Origin: Trichopria drosophilae
Lineage: Eukaryota; Arthropoda; Insecta; Hymenoptera; Diapriidae
Assembly (NCBI GenBank): GCA_030407085.1
Contig: CM059584.1
Span: 140,916,001 to 140,980,000 of the forward strand
DNA length: 64,000 nt
Direction of reading: 5' to 3'
Both the position numbers and the translations under genes were made by a program. Positions within the stretch are counted from its first letter, which is position 1. Every line of letters starts with the position of its first letter. The notes under the pieces are model-generated. The model had not been told where the DNA came from. It did not search any database and was given only the letters and a program-made list of their open reading frames with translations. Positions 48,911 to 61,609 of this stretch are shown one piece after another.

Positions 48911-51900
48911 CGAAAATTGTGTAAGACCCAAAAATTTAATCTTGAAGCAAGGCTTTGTATATGTTGACTTTGTTATTTGTTTCTCTTCTTTTTTTATATA
49001 TTTATGAGGAGTCCGCAGAGCTAAATCTGGTAAAAATAATGATAATACCCTGACGATACGATCTGGCACATTTATAAAAACCTTCCGTGATTTCTTCACG
49101 TGTGATGGGTTTATAAACGAACGGTCTCGACAAATTTCATTTCACTTCAGTAATGATTGACAACCGCATTCCGTTTAAAATGAAAATATGTTACTTAGTA
49201 CTCAATATAATCATTTTTCGAGATTATCTTTAGGAAGTTTTGGAAATTTAACGTACCGTTGCACAAGATAATATTTTTATGGTAATAATTTATGAGATGG
49301 AATTTTTTTTTATTTTGTCTTTATTACGGGACATTGCATGGCCAACGAACCGTTTAATATATTTTACGTTTAGTAAATGAAAATTTAAAATTAATTTTAG
49401 TTATTAAACTGTTTAATTTAATTTAATTATGTTCTAAAGTACACTGTACTGCAGGATCTGATCGAGAGTAAAATTTGCCAATGTGCAGACATTAAATCAA
49501 AATTCAGAAAACTTTGTATGAAATGGGGCAACAGCCCATCCCATCAAAACTGTTGATCTTCAAATTGGGTCCACCATGTTGAATGTAAAGATACAAATTT
49601 CGTGTTGATAGTGGTTGACGTCCAAAACTAAATAAAATGGTAATTTATAGTTTACATTTTCGTCATAAAGCAGGAAATTTAACGCAACTGTCTCCTGCAG
49701 TAAATATAAGTTGCAAAGAATCATTTTCTCGAAAAAATAAGACGTCGTTCATTACAATCAACTATTTTTGACAAATTTTTTAAACTGCGATAAAAAGAAA
49801 GATTGAATCATAAACAAAAATTGTTTAACAATTTTTTTTTGATAGGTGTCAATTTTTTGTCAAGAACAATAATACTTTCTCCCTTCCAGAATGTTATTAT
49901 TAGTGAAAATTAAATTCTTGGAAACTTTATGAAATATGTTTCCCAAACATACTATATCCCGGGGTCTAACCACTTTAATGCAAAAATACAAATAGTTATT
50001 CTTCTTGCACTATTCAAAAGTATTGATAATTGACACAAGGAAGGCGTTACTTTCGCTACGCTCTTGCGGATCAAATATTATTAATTATTTGTATCAATAA
50101 AAGAAAAATCGTCATAAACATTAGTAGAAATACAATGAGTAAATACGATAAGTCCTAAAAATGCAGACGTTTTTTTCAAAATAATTGCTACAGCCCTGGC
50201 CAAACTAAACATATTTGTTGGGTTGAAACGAATTATTGAACAATTGTGTTGGTTAAATATTTTTTTATATAAAAATATCCATAGAATTTGTGAGATTTTA
50301 AAATAGAAAAATGTTATAAACTTGCGTAATTTGTAAACATGAAAAATATTCATATTTAGGTTGAAAAATGATGTCCATTGTTGATGGTCCAACTTCGGTA
50401 TCTAATAATTGTACAAAATGTATTTTCACCAGGTATGTGTTGTTGAATTCAAATAGGATCATATTTTTACTTTACAAATATAATAGAAATACAAAAAAAA
50501 ACATTAAATAACAACATTTGTCGAATTTGTTATTGAAAATGCCACATCAATATTGTTTGTACATAAGCAACTTTTTGGAAAAATCTTGCATTTCATGCTT
50601 TTTATTTTGTCTTCTGCCATGGTCCCGACCCTTAAACTAATCGTGAGTGGTCCGTCCTTAGGTAAGAATTCACGAAGATTGAGAGCGTCCCAGCACGAAA
50701 AATTAGCTCTTTGAGAAACTTTCGTCGGGAATCGGCAATTTAATGATAGAGTACCCCTAGTAGATCGTCTGGTAATTTTGTGAAAGATCCTCCTTCAGTA
50801 CCTTTGGATTTCCAATCCGACAAACTGAACTTTGCAACGGTCGTTTCTTGTTCCCTCCTATCGAACGATGTACTCGAGACGCCCAAAAATGAGAACGAAA
50901 ATTTACGCTGCAATTTTTCAACAGCATCAAACTAAAAATTGATCATTTTTTCTCGCAAAAAAATTGGCTTCGAACGGATGTCAGGTTATTGCGTGGACCT
51001 TCCGTTTGTTTACCCTTGTATATACCTAAAAAGTTTCACGTTAAGCCCAAGTTTAACAAAAAATATAAAAACATGCAACCTTTGTTAAAAAGTCATCAAA
51101 AACATTTTGGTTTGATTTCTAATAGTGTTAACAAAATGTCAGATTTTTTTTAATTAGAAAATATAATAATTTAGATGATTTCTGACCTACATAATAAATT
51201 TGGCGTTTCACTTGGCACAGTATTTAAATTCTTTTCCTCATCGGTGCATTTTAAAAATGATTAAACCTTATAAATACTTAATCATGTTAGTCATTGGTTT
51301 ATGTACTGTTTAACAGAGAGAAGCAGGGTTAATAGTAATATCTTAACGAATTAATTATATCCCAATATCATGAGGATTTTGTTTTCAATATCGTAGAATA
51401 GAACTTTTGGAATGGAAACGTTTACAATTTCCGATATTCGCCTTTTATACGTGAAAAAATTCGATTGGACATTTCAATGGACAACTATCTCAAATAGTAA
51501 TCTAAAGACAGAATTTAATCGTGTGAAAATTACTGGTTTGTACATTTTGCATTCGGTATTGTACAAACTCCAACAGCTTATAATAAAATTTTAAAATGTA
51601 ATATTTAGTCGAAACGGTAGCAAATTTCTTCTATACATTTTCTTTTATAAAAGTTTCCTTCTATATCTAAAAAATTTTAACATTGTCCTAATTAAAGTCA
51701 TGTTTTGTTAATTTTCTGCTTTTTGTAATGACGGTATTATCCTGCAATGATCTGTGCATATTCTCTTTAGTTTTTTGGAGATTTAATTAATAATTCGACA
51801 TTATAGTTTCAGCACCATATGATGTTTTTTCAATAAATCAGAAATTACAGTGTCAATTTGTCCAGAGTTTTACTAAAAGCCTTTCCGTCTATTAAGGTCA

Positions 51901-52062
51901 ATACACTTATTATGAAACGTGCACTATTTAAGGAATAAAGGATTTTCCGAAACGAGAAATAATGTTCATTAGCTTTTGAAAAAAATTACATTAAAACAAG
52001 TGTATAGTATAAAATGTATTTCTTGGTGTAGTAACGGTCCTTTTACAGGTTAAAAGCTAAAA
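48911..52062. other. AT-rich gene desert, nothing certain
   Basis: One GC-richer patch at 50630-51010 could be regulatory. Frames at 50081-50392 (minus) and 51412-51594 (plus) do not look coding. Confidence 0.5.
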
Positions 52063-52343
52063 TTTTTCTAATATGAACCTCGATTTGATTCCATCGTTCA
52101 AAATAATAATTATAAATATAAATATAAATATAAACAATCAGGAAAAATTGTATTTTACTTTCCACATATAACTTTAGTGCACAACGTTCTTTATAAAACA
52201 GTATGAAAACATTAATAAGAATTACAATAGTTTTGAACGTGCAACGGAAGATAAATGACTCATTCTTCCCGGATTGTTTATATTTATATTTATAATTATT
52301 ATTTTGAATGAAGGAACCAAATCGAGGTTCATATTAGAAAAAT
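52063..52343. mobile_element. Inverted-repeat element, about 280 bp
   Basis: TTTTTCTAATATGAACCTCG is mirrored by CGAGGTTCATATTAGAAAAA. The arms continue through AAATCAAGG-type sequence and AATAATTATAAATATAAATA / TATTTATATTTATAATTATT for about 85 bases. Non-coding. Confidence 0.8.
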
Positions 52344-52540
52344 CTTATTTTTAATATCTAAAAGAACTACCAAGAAATAGATCGTATAATGTTAATCATG
52401 ATCGGTGAATAATATGCAATTACATCAAAATACAATTATATTTTGAATATAAATTTAATTTAGTCATGAACCGTTTTTCTCATTCATCATATATTTATTG
52501 TTTTTCATGGCCATTACAGTTCTGAATATTACAAAATCAA

Positions 52541-52578
52541 GCCCAACATTTCGACATTTGTTGGTCCTCTTCAGGAGC
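52541..52578 (-). ncRNA. Candidate hammerhead ribozyme (retroelement type)
   Basis: Read on the minus strand, the segment has CTGAAGA, a short GGAC/GTC stem with loop, and then GAAA, in the order required for a hammerhead core (conserved C3-A9 and G12-A14). The flanks GCTC and GGGC can form stem I, and ATGTT can form a minimal stem III with cleavage after the second T. Minimal hammerheads of this layout are known from Penelope-like retroelements. No reverse transcriptase is seen nearby. Activity is inferred from the motif only. Confidence 0.5.
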
Positions 52579-52599
52579 ATCAAGTATGAGTCAAGTAAA

Positions 52600-54018
52600 T
52601 AAAAACCGAAGACTTGTCATTTTTTTCTGAAAAATTTAAAGTATATTCTCTGATGAATTTCAAATATTTTTTGTTCTCTGCAATATTTTTTCAAAAGATC
52701 CTAAACTATGTAACATTTTAAATTTTCTATCTCGAAAACTATCAACTTTTGGAATAAAATTAAAAAGAATACAAAATGCTCCGAATTCAACTGAGAATAT
52801 TGTAGAATTTTTTCAGAATTGATCGTAATTTTATTTACATTTTCACAAAATCCAAATAAAGTTTTAGTTCAATTTTGTATTCCGGATCCTGCAGAACATT
52901 TTGAATTTGCAAACACTTTTTTGGTAGATAGGGTGTATTTTACTAGATTCTTGTAGAAATTTGATATCTTCTGCAACAAATTGTATATAACTATTTAAGC
53001 ATCAGTTTTAGGCAAATTCTTAGGTAATGTCTGCATGCACATAAAATTTTATGGCATATGTAGTACGTCCGATATTGTATTTCGTAACTCCAGTGAGAAA
53101 AGAAACTTCGAAAAACTGCGCCATTTTGGACCCAATAGGTTAATTTTTAAACTATATAAGATTTGATTTTTTTAGACTATTTTATATCTGAACAAAAATA
53201 TTGAATAAATTCGATTCATAAATAATGATAATCACTATCTACACAATAAAATCATATAGGAATTACACAGTTGAAAATACATTAGCGAATTTCACATCTT
53301 CTCTAACAATTCTTTTAATAAATAGTAATAACCTTTTAAAAACTTGAAATATTCGTTTCTGATTAAAAATAAATATGGATATTAATATTTTTAAAATGAC
53401 TTCAAAATTTGAAAATACAGGGATGAAAAGATTAATCTATCTCTATCGTAATAAACCATGCGAGAGTATTGTACTTCTTAGTATATAATTTCGAGTTTGC
53501 AAATATTTTTTTTTAGTTGAAAAGTTGAAGACACATACTTTTTACTGATTTTGCAAAACACGAAAGATCTCAAGAACAATCCACAAATAACATTTTAAAA
53601 TATCGTTATTTCAAAAACAAAAAATATTGTGAGTTGTGTTACCCTTTCGTTATCGACCCATACATTTTACCGAAAAGACTAGAAACAATTTTAACTGCTT
53701 AATCAAGAGATCATTTTCGTAATGAAAAAATGTGGGTGGCCACTCTTGAAAATTCTCCAATAATGGAGCTACATTAAGAGGCGCAGCGGCTAATGCGGTG
53801 CACCAACCATCGGTTTGAGAAATCTATGTAATTTGAAGGGTAACGTCATAATTAAATATTTTTCTGAATTCCAAGATCGCAGAATAAAAATTGTACAATT
53901 TAAAACAATTGTTTATTTTTTGACATTTTCCAGTTAATAATCGAATGTTATTGTATTGATTATTTGTATGATTTTATATTCTTTTACTGAATGTTGACAA
54001 AGTTTATGTAAAAATTGC
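52600..54018. other. AT-rich intergenic DNA, nothing seen
   Basis: No gene or repeat recognised. Confidence 0.5.
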
Positions 54019-54210
54019 TTTTTGTAATTGCGTGCGTAAAGTTAGTGCGTAAGGTACTTTTGATGCCAGTTTTTCTTGCGTAAAGTTCACTTTTACGCAC
54101 TCACGACGACAAAATTAGTAAAGTGAACGGTCGTGCGTAAAGTTGTACTTTACGCACTCAACCAGACATCAAAACTTTACGCACTCTCTTTACGCACCCA
54201 ATTACAAAAA
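54019..54210. mobile_element. MITE rich in GTGCGTAAAGT palindromes
   Basis: TTTTTGTAATTGCGTGCGTAAAG at the left is mirrored by CTTTACGCACCCAATTACAAAAA at the right. Internally, GTGCGTAAAG and CTTTACGCAC recur several times in both orientations. It is similar in style to the CGTAAAGT elements at 4613 and 46783, but the rest of the sequence differs. Confidence 0.75.
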
Positions 54211-54217
54211 ATAGGAT

Positions 54218-54347
54218 ACCTAACATGGGTGTAAAGTGTACTTTTACGCACCGGGAGGGAACTATACATACGAGGCGCCGAAGGCACCGAGTGATGTGTA
54301 AGATTCCCGACCGATGCGTAAAAGTACACTTTACACCCTTGTTAGGT
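54218..54347. mobile_element. Short palindromic element next to the previous one
   Basis: ACCTAACATGGGTGTAAAG is mirrored by CTTTACACCCTTGTTAGGT; GTGTACTTTTACGCA / TGCGTAAAAGTACAC continues inward. The centre is the GC-rich GAGGCGCCGAAGGCACCGAG. The two near-identical open frames on opposite strands here result from the palindrome. Confidence 0.75.
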
Positions 54348-57300
54348 AATATACTATTTCGAAACGAAAAATGTTGTATTATTAACAAAAACATTCCAGT
54401 ACTTACATATCGACTATCATAATAAAATTAATTAAAAACACCACAAATATAGAAATAAATGATAATTTATTTATTGAAAGAGCTTTTAGGTTCCAAACTC
54501 CAAAAACAAACTGTCTAGGCCGATCTTTCGCATATGACTAGAGAATTTTTAACGAACAGAATATTAAGACATAGGGGTTCACAACTGAACCTGCCAGTCA
54601 TTTTGATACGCCATGATAATCATTTTGGTTGTGAAGATTGTAGCACTCGGTATTGAATCACAAAATATGATACACTTACTACGTAAGTATGCAGTACGAT
54701 GTGGTCCTCGAGTGATTCATTTGAATTTATTAGACCTTTTAACAAAAAAGTATTTAAAAAAAAAACGTTTGTGTTCATTTACATGTATTTATTCAGTATA
54801 TAAAACAAAGGGTCCGTTTGGTATTTTCAAAAAAACTACTTTTGCCCAAAACACACAATTGATAATTAACGCTTAACCTTTTATCAAAAGTTTTTTTTTA
54901 TCATTTTCTATCATTTTCATAATCTCATTCACCAACCAGTCATGCGCCTTTTCCTAAGATTACGTTTGTAAAATCTCCACTAGACTATGGCGGATCCAGT
55001 ATTTATTGCGTACACGATTAAGCAGAATTGCGAAAAATACAAAATAGAAAATGGTTCAATTTTTCATGAAATTTTTTTATTAGAATTTTATTAGTTTCTA
55101 AACAGAAAGAAGGAACAAGCAACAATTTTTTATATATTTTTTCACAGCATAAGAATGTATTCGAAATTCGCGTTTATTCTATAATTTCTACCATAATAAT
55201 CAAATGTAAAATATACCAATTAATTTTTCGTTTTTCATTGTACTTATACTAAATACAAAAATAATTTACACTTCACGGGCCAGATCATATATTACAATAT
55301 GTTGCGACCAGATAATAAGGCCGTTTCCTTTTCACCGTAATGGAAATTGACGACTAGCTTCAATCGTTTAAAGTCACGTTTCAAGTCGATCATGGATTGC
55401 GTTATGTTATATCCATCTGATACGGAAGAAACGTGATTGTATGCGTAATCTAAATCCCTCATTATTTAATGTGAATAAGCAGATGTATGAACCGTGAATA
55501 CTGAGTAAGTTGTTACGTCTGAAGTTAAATCTTTAATGATCATTTCAATTGCTTACGGAGACATACAGTCTCAAATCCATAAATTATTAATTTACATTAA
55601 CAGATCCAAATTTAAAAATATCGAATATATTAAATATTAGTATCTATAAATTATTTATATTTATTGGATAACTGACCAGTGAAATTTAAAAATGAATGGC
55701 ATAATCGAATAGTATCGAAAAACGGTTTCTACAATTTTTGGTTGATACTCATCCGGTACATTTGAATGTTTCAGAGAATCATTTGTATGACTTAATCATT
55801 TGTATAACTTAGAATCATAGTGCCTTATCATACATTAATGTTAATAATGTTTTGAAAAAAATTAAAATGAAATTAGCATAACATTTTTGTCATCACTGAA
55901 AAAATATCACTTTAACAATTAAGTATACACTACTTACGAGAATAATTGACTATAATTCTGATCACGTCATTAACGTGGTGCATATGCGCCACCAAACGGA
56001 GAACTCTCGAATCATTAGATTTCCAAACTTCTCCGTCATATGCCGACCACGACCACAGGTGTGGCACATGTGTCGCTTTTATTGAAGCTGAATGAACAGC
56101 TTATGAACTAACCCGTACGTTGTCGCCACTGTAATTGGTAAAATAATCTGGGAACTCGGTTGGCCCATTTAATAAACAAATTCAGTCAATCTTTTTCAAA
56201 TTCTTTTCTTCTATTTTACTTTCTACAATGAGCAATAATTAGTGATTAAATTTGTATTGCTTCGGTTTTAAGAAAACCATTCACATATTAACTTGCACTT
56301 GTCTTATGACTGAAAAATTAAGATTAATTAAAAAGGATTTCAAAATTGAAATATTATGATAGGTTTTTTTTGTAATTAAACAAAATTAAATTAAATCAGA
56401 AGCTCGGTTTAAAATCTTGTTATCTATTTTTTCGTGCGAGTAACCTTTTTAATACCTTTAACCTTATTAATGGACGTTCTTAATCCATAACAAATTTTTT
56501 ACATAACTTTTGATTTATTATGTAACATTTTCAATGAAAACATTAACAAAATCTTCGAAATGTTTACGGCTACCTAATTTCTGTTATAAATGTTCCATTG
56601 ATAATACCGTTTTCTAGTATATATATATATTACAAATTAAATGTAAAATCAATGTGTTAATCCCGAGCCGCCTGTTTAGCTTAATGACGACTAAAAAAAT
56701 CTAATTGTTTCATTTTGAATTTACAAGTTTTTACTTTTCCCACTGCACCTTGATATCATTTACACTTTGGTACTCCCTATTTTCATAGTCGTTTAAAAAA
56801 ATTCTTGGTTGAAATCATAAATACTTCAATCCTCAAAACAGTGCGAAAGCTCTAATAACTGTAGAATTGCAGGCATTACACGAAAGTTAAAAAATCTCTG
56901 GAAATGTACATAAATCTTTTTAAAGTGACTCGATGATGACTTGAACCTTTTTATACAGATTCATTAGTATCCAAATAACAAAAAAAATACTCGATTTTGG
57001 GGTGTGCCTCAGAATGAATTAAAAACATCCCCAAAAATGGAGAACGCGTTTTCTGAAAATACATCTCGTAAGATTATTTATAGGATAATAACTTTTAATC
57101 CTTTAAAAATGGCCTTTTAGCCTGGCACACTCTATTGTCCACTCTAAATGATTTATAAATCAATGCTCCTCCTTCGTTACAACTCAAAGATTATATAAGA
57201 GATTGCTTTAATAGAAATATTCATATTCAAGATTTAAAACAATGATATTAATTTTTTAAACTATTTTATATATTCCTAATAAGCTCAAATCGCGTCTTCA

Positions 57301-58360
57301 TGCTGTTTTCTTATTTTACATCGCAGATAGCGACGTGCGTTCACATAAGGTGCATAATGAAATTCACAAATGAGATTAAAGCGCACGTCTGCGCTCCATG
57401 TGAGTGCTACTTGTGCCAATTAGATGACGATCGTCACTCACATATGGGTCTTGTCATATACATTTTTTAGCATATTATTTTTACTAACTATTAATTTTTG
57501 TTATTAATTGAAAGATATATCATTGAACATTTTTAATAAAATTTGTTACATTTAAATATTATGTCTATATTAAATAATAATCATAAAAAATTCTTAGTGC
57601 ACTCTTTTTCCTTCGTTCGTATACTACCGAAGAAAAAAAGTTGTAAAATAGAACGTGTCATTTTCCATGAAATGAAAAGTTTCAAGTTCTACAAGAATTT
57701 AGATGTTCATCATTTCATATCATTACTTTTTAAAGATAAAAGTATGGGAAAAAATGAGTGCCAGAACATTTTTCTTACTTTTCAAAAGATATGAAAACAT
57801 TAAAAATAAGTCGGGATAGTATGCATTGATTTAGATCCATTTTTTTATCAAGTGAAATATTAAAAGTTTAGAGGATTTTCCCATAACTTAACAGTAATTT
57901 AATATTTGCAAAACTGGTTTATTAATTATTAGGCCTTCAAAACTGACTTATCGTAAAAATATTGTACTTTTTTTCTACTCTTTTTCACGGCCATTTGTAA
58001 TGTTCAGTTAACCATGTAAAGTTTGCAATAAAAAAATCATTGAAAGCTGTTTAGTATATCTACTTTAAGATGATATCATCACCGTTCAAAAAAGTTTTCT
58101 TTAAAAAGATGCCTGTAAATAACATCTTCTTGCACTACAAGTGGGTTTAACTCCTTACGTAAAACAAAATTTATCAAAATTACTGTAATGATAAATAAAT
58201 AATACGGAAACTTTTATAAATAAACAATATACTTTTTCATAAAGAAATGGACAGTATGACAAAACGTTTAGATACTATTTCGATGGTTGAATTTTTTGTA
58301 GTTAATGATACAAGAACAACAATATTTTTAATTAAAATATAAAGAAACAATTAAGTATCA
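54348..58360. other. AT-rich gene desert with small GC-richer patches
   Basis: 55320-55560, 55960-56160 and 57300-57450 are GC-richer, non-repetitive and could be regulatory. The frames at 54613-54876 and 57543-57794 lack protein-like patterning. Confidence 0.45.
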
Positions 58361-58362
58361 TA

Positions 58363-58681
58363 CAGTAGAACCCCCTTTTTACGACATGGGTCGGTTCCGC
58401 GACTTCCCCTCAAGCTCCCGTTTATCGACATGCCAGCTAGAAAAGTGCGTTCCCCCACCGCAACCCATCGACAAGCATGCTAAAGTGACGTCACACGTGA
58501 GTCGACCAATGCGGTTGTTTCGCGGGCTATGCACGTATACATGCGCCGTCTGGTGAGGGGAAGCGTTTAGACGTGGTGGGGATGACGGGAATCGCTGGTA
58601 TGTCGTTAAAAGGGGTGTCACTAGTGTCGTAGAAAAGAGTATGTCGATAAACGGAGGTGGCGTTAAAAGGGGGTTCTACTG
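58363..58681. mobile_element. Intact pogo-like MITE with TA duplication
   Basis: CAGTAGAACCCCCTTTTTACG at the left is mirrored by CGTTAAAAGGGGGTTCTACTG at the right. TA flanks both ends (58361-58362, 58682-58683), as expected for Tc1-mariner/pogo insertion. The interior is GC-rich with TGACGTCA at 58496-58503 and no transposase. A truncated relative lies at 11370-11457. Confidence 0.9.
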
Positions 58682-58683
58682 TA

Positions 58684-59432
58684 TATTTGGAATAATAACA
58701 AAAATATATATATAAAAACTACCAAAGTTGATTAGCAATTTGTTACATCACACCAGTATTACTGTGTTATTATATATTCAGTTTATCAAAGTTGTTTAGT
58801 ACTACATTTTACATTTGTACACAAAGTGTTCAAAACTTTATTTAAATTTAATTCTCAAAAAATAGTGACTAGATTTATAGATACATGCAAGAAGTATTAG
58901 AAGTTGTAATTCAAAAAATTTGAAGATACGCAATTTGTATATTATTTTGAGAAAGGAAATTCTTATTGTAATAATTACTTTACTTTTTGTGAAAATGTTA
59001 CTAATATTTGTATGTAGGTCAGACTGTAAATCAGCTTGTGCTGTGGCTTGCCTTTTGTATATTTTATGTACAATAAAGACAGTATTATTATTATTTTTTC
59101 ACCAAAAACTGAACCAATACACAACACTGCGCTTCAACATTAAATTTTATAAATCAACAATGAAATTAATTTATCAATATTAAAATGAATAAGCAACAAT
59201 ACAAACTTTAAAAAATTATTAATACCTAACAACCTATTTGTTTATTAATTTTATAAATCCGTACTTAGTAAGTACCAAGATACAAAGATTTATATCAACT
59301 ACATTATGAAAAAAAAAATTACATTAAAATTTACACATAAAAAAAATATAAAATAAATTTTTCTTGTAAATAATTTAAAAACAAAATAAATAATACATGA
59401 AAATTAAAAAAAAAAAAATTTTAAAAATAATA
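58684..59432. other. AT-rich intergenic DNA, nothing seen
   Basis: An 87-codon frame at 58920-59183 is hydrophobic at its start but is not patterned like a signal or membrane protein, and has no promoter or splice context. The A-runs before 59430 serve as the tRNA gene's terminator. Confidence 0.45.
59423..59427 (-). terminator. RNA polymerase III terminator of the tRNA gene
   Basis: Five T residues on the minus strand, starting five bases after the tRNA 3' end, followed by a longer T run. Confidence 0.7.
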
Positions 59433-59504
59433 TAGCAGAGCGTGGTTTCGATCCACGGACCTCTGGGTTATGGGCCCAGCACGCTTCCACTGCGCCACTC
59501 TGCT
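59433..59504 (-). tRNA. tRNA-iMet-CAT: Initiator tRNA-Met (CAT anticodon)
   Basis: The 72-base cloverleaf closes completely. The acceptor arm is AGCAGAG/CTCTGCT, with the A1-U72 pair typical of eukaryotic initiators. The anticodon arm CTGGG-CCCATAA-CCCAG has the three G-C pairs that favour P-site entry. The T loop is ATCGAAA, with A54 and A60 in place of the usual T, another initiator mark. The T stem is CGTGG/CCACG. Internal promoter boxes are TGGCGCAGTGG (box A) and GGATCGAAACC (box B). A single intronless copy, with no other tRNA seen in the window. Confidence 0.97.
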
Positions 59505-60896
59505 CTTGCTTAATGTTGGCTAATATTCGTTGATATACCTACCGGCCGGCAACCATCAATTTTCGATGATATTATCGTCAAATTTTACGGTTTTTGTGTA
59601 TATTTTTTTAGTTTTATTAAAGTATTTGTATAGTTTTGTAATAATTGTTAATTTTATTATAAATATCTAAAATAAAAATAAATATGATTAGTATTAATTG
59701 CATAAGTATATAATTTTTAAAAACAAATAAATAATTTTTAAAAGGCATCATGATTTAAAATATATGTATATATAATATACATTTTTTAATAATATAAAAT
59801 ATATTTTTTGGCAATAATATTCGTCGAATAAAAGCATTTAATATTCTGCAATTCGGTGAACAGATTCGTATGCTATGTAAACATTTGAGTACAAATTTGT
59901 AAAGAGATATATACAATAAGATATTTATTAATTGTTGGTTGTATTATTATTCATTAATGACTATATTCTTACAAGTTAGTGCATGCACATAATCATGTAG
60001 TTTAATGAGGAAATACATATATGTATTCATACAATTTTTACGAGTTATTATGAGTAACTTTCAATATTGCTGAAATATTCATTCTTCTGAAAAAGAGAGA
60101 TAAATTAAAATCCGCAGACAAAATTTTTTTAAATAAGATATTGAATCAAAATATTTAAATTCTTTTTATTTTTATAAAACGTTTAACTAATTTATAAGAT
60201 TCTGTGCATAAATTAAATAGTGTTTACTACTAATTAGTATAAAATTTCTTATAATGTAATGCAACAAAATAAAGAAGAAATATCTCAAATCTACTAATTA
60301 TACCCTTAAAGATGCTTGAAAAAATTGTATATTTGTTAAATGTAAGTATCACTATTAGAACTAAGTATGTACTACAAAGATAGATCCTCAATAATATTTA
60401 CAAAAATTACGACAAAAGTGGCATTGATAGGTTTATTCTATTCCTTATAAGCGGAGGATACAGGCTCAAAATCAACCCTATAAATACACATTTAAAAATT
60501 TTGACAAAATTATTTCTGTAGCAATTTTTTACAAGGAGTTCAAGCATAAAAAGTGTAAACAATTTTTTTCACCCATTAATTTACTTGAAACTACACATTT
60601 AGCTTTTCGAAAAAATGCTATAAAACTGTTCTAAATGAATTTAAAAAGTTCAAAATATTAGGTGAACATAACATATTTTTCAAATAATTACGTATGGATT
60701 TTTTTATGGATAAAAAAGAATTTTATTTAGGTAAATTGGTATATTTTTTATTCTGTTACCAATGAATTCATCGTCCAAAATTCTTTCTTACAAAAGAAAT
60801 AATTTTGTTGACCCATACATTTTAGCGGGAATAAAATTTGTTTTTTCGAAAAATTGCTATTAAATTTTTCTAAAATAATTTAAAAATTCCTAAAAA
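59505..60896. other. AT-rich intergenic DNA, nothing seen
   Basis: No gene or clear repeat recognised. Confidence 0.55.
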
Positions 60897-60899
60897 TTA

Positions 60900-61400
60900 G
60901 GGTGAACATAAAAACACATTTTCAAAAATAGAAAAAAATGTTGTCATCTGTAAAAAAAATTGTTCAAGAAAACGGGATCCAATACAAAAAAAAAGACATG
61001 AACAGAAAATAGAGCATATAAGGATAGAAGCAGAGGCGTGGGAATGTTGAAATATTGGAAGAAGGAAAATAGAGGAGATAGGCAAAGAAATAGAAATAGG
61101 GGAATAGAAGTATTTCATGGATATATTAGGAGGAACAGAGAAAAAGAAAAAAGGATGAGCAGAGTAATAAAGAGGTAAATAGAATGAAAGACGCGGGTAT
61201 AAGCCAAGGAGAGGTAAATACATACCGAAATAAAAAGTCTCAAAAAGAGAACAGAAGGGGGGAGGGGGCCAGAATGAAGATTGGGAGTTTAATAAAATCA
61301 GTACGGGAGGTGGAAGAATTCCTGAGAAAATGGAGGACAAGCACAGTTGTGTCGATTTGGAAAAGAGGGGGGTAAGAAAGATTAGCCACTTATTTAGTGT
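60900..61400 (+). repeat. Purine-rich tract, possible retroelement relic
   Basis: The plus strand is strongly A/G-rich. The frames over it are charged (lysine, arginine, glutamate) and broken by stops, for example a 63-codon piece at 61184-61375 with REVEEFLRKWRTST. Charged, coiled N-terminal proteins of this kind occur in insect retroelements, but I cannot name a family. The 189-codon minus-strand frame (proline, serine, phenylalanine-rich) is the shadow of the purine bias. Confidence 0.35.
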
Positions 61401-61465
61401 ACTAAATAAGAAAGTGAAAGTTTTGGACGATAAAGGGGGCTGGCGTAGGTCACAATCATGTTTCA

Positions 61466-61609
61466 AGCATATGGGTGCCCAAAAAACTAACCTAACCTAA
61501 CCAGTCAGAACTCTGCCTAGCCATAACAACGCCTAAAAGCATATGCGTGCCTTAAAACTAACCTAACCTAACCAGTCAGAACTCTACCTATCCCTGACAA
61601 TTCCCAAAA
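61466..61609. repeat. Two-copy 72-bp tandem repeat with CCTAA runs
   Basis: AGCATATG...GTGCC, then ACTAACCTAACCTAACC, then AGTCAGAACTCT occurs twice with a 72-base period. Each unit carries AACCTAACCTAACC, the complement of the insect telomere motif TTAGG. The array is too short to be a true telomere tract. Confidence 0.8.

Noticed and set aside
54158..54422. Near-identical peptides on both strands (GVKCTFTHR...)
   Set aside because: This is the expected result of a DNA palindrome, not a gene pair.
60897..61466. 189-codon minus-strand frame rich in Pro, Ser and Phe
   Set aside because: The composition is what a purine-rich plus strand gives when read in reverse; there is no domain, promoter or splice signal.
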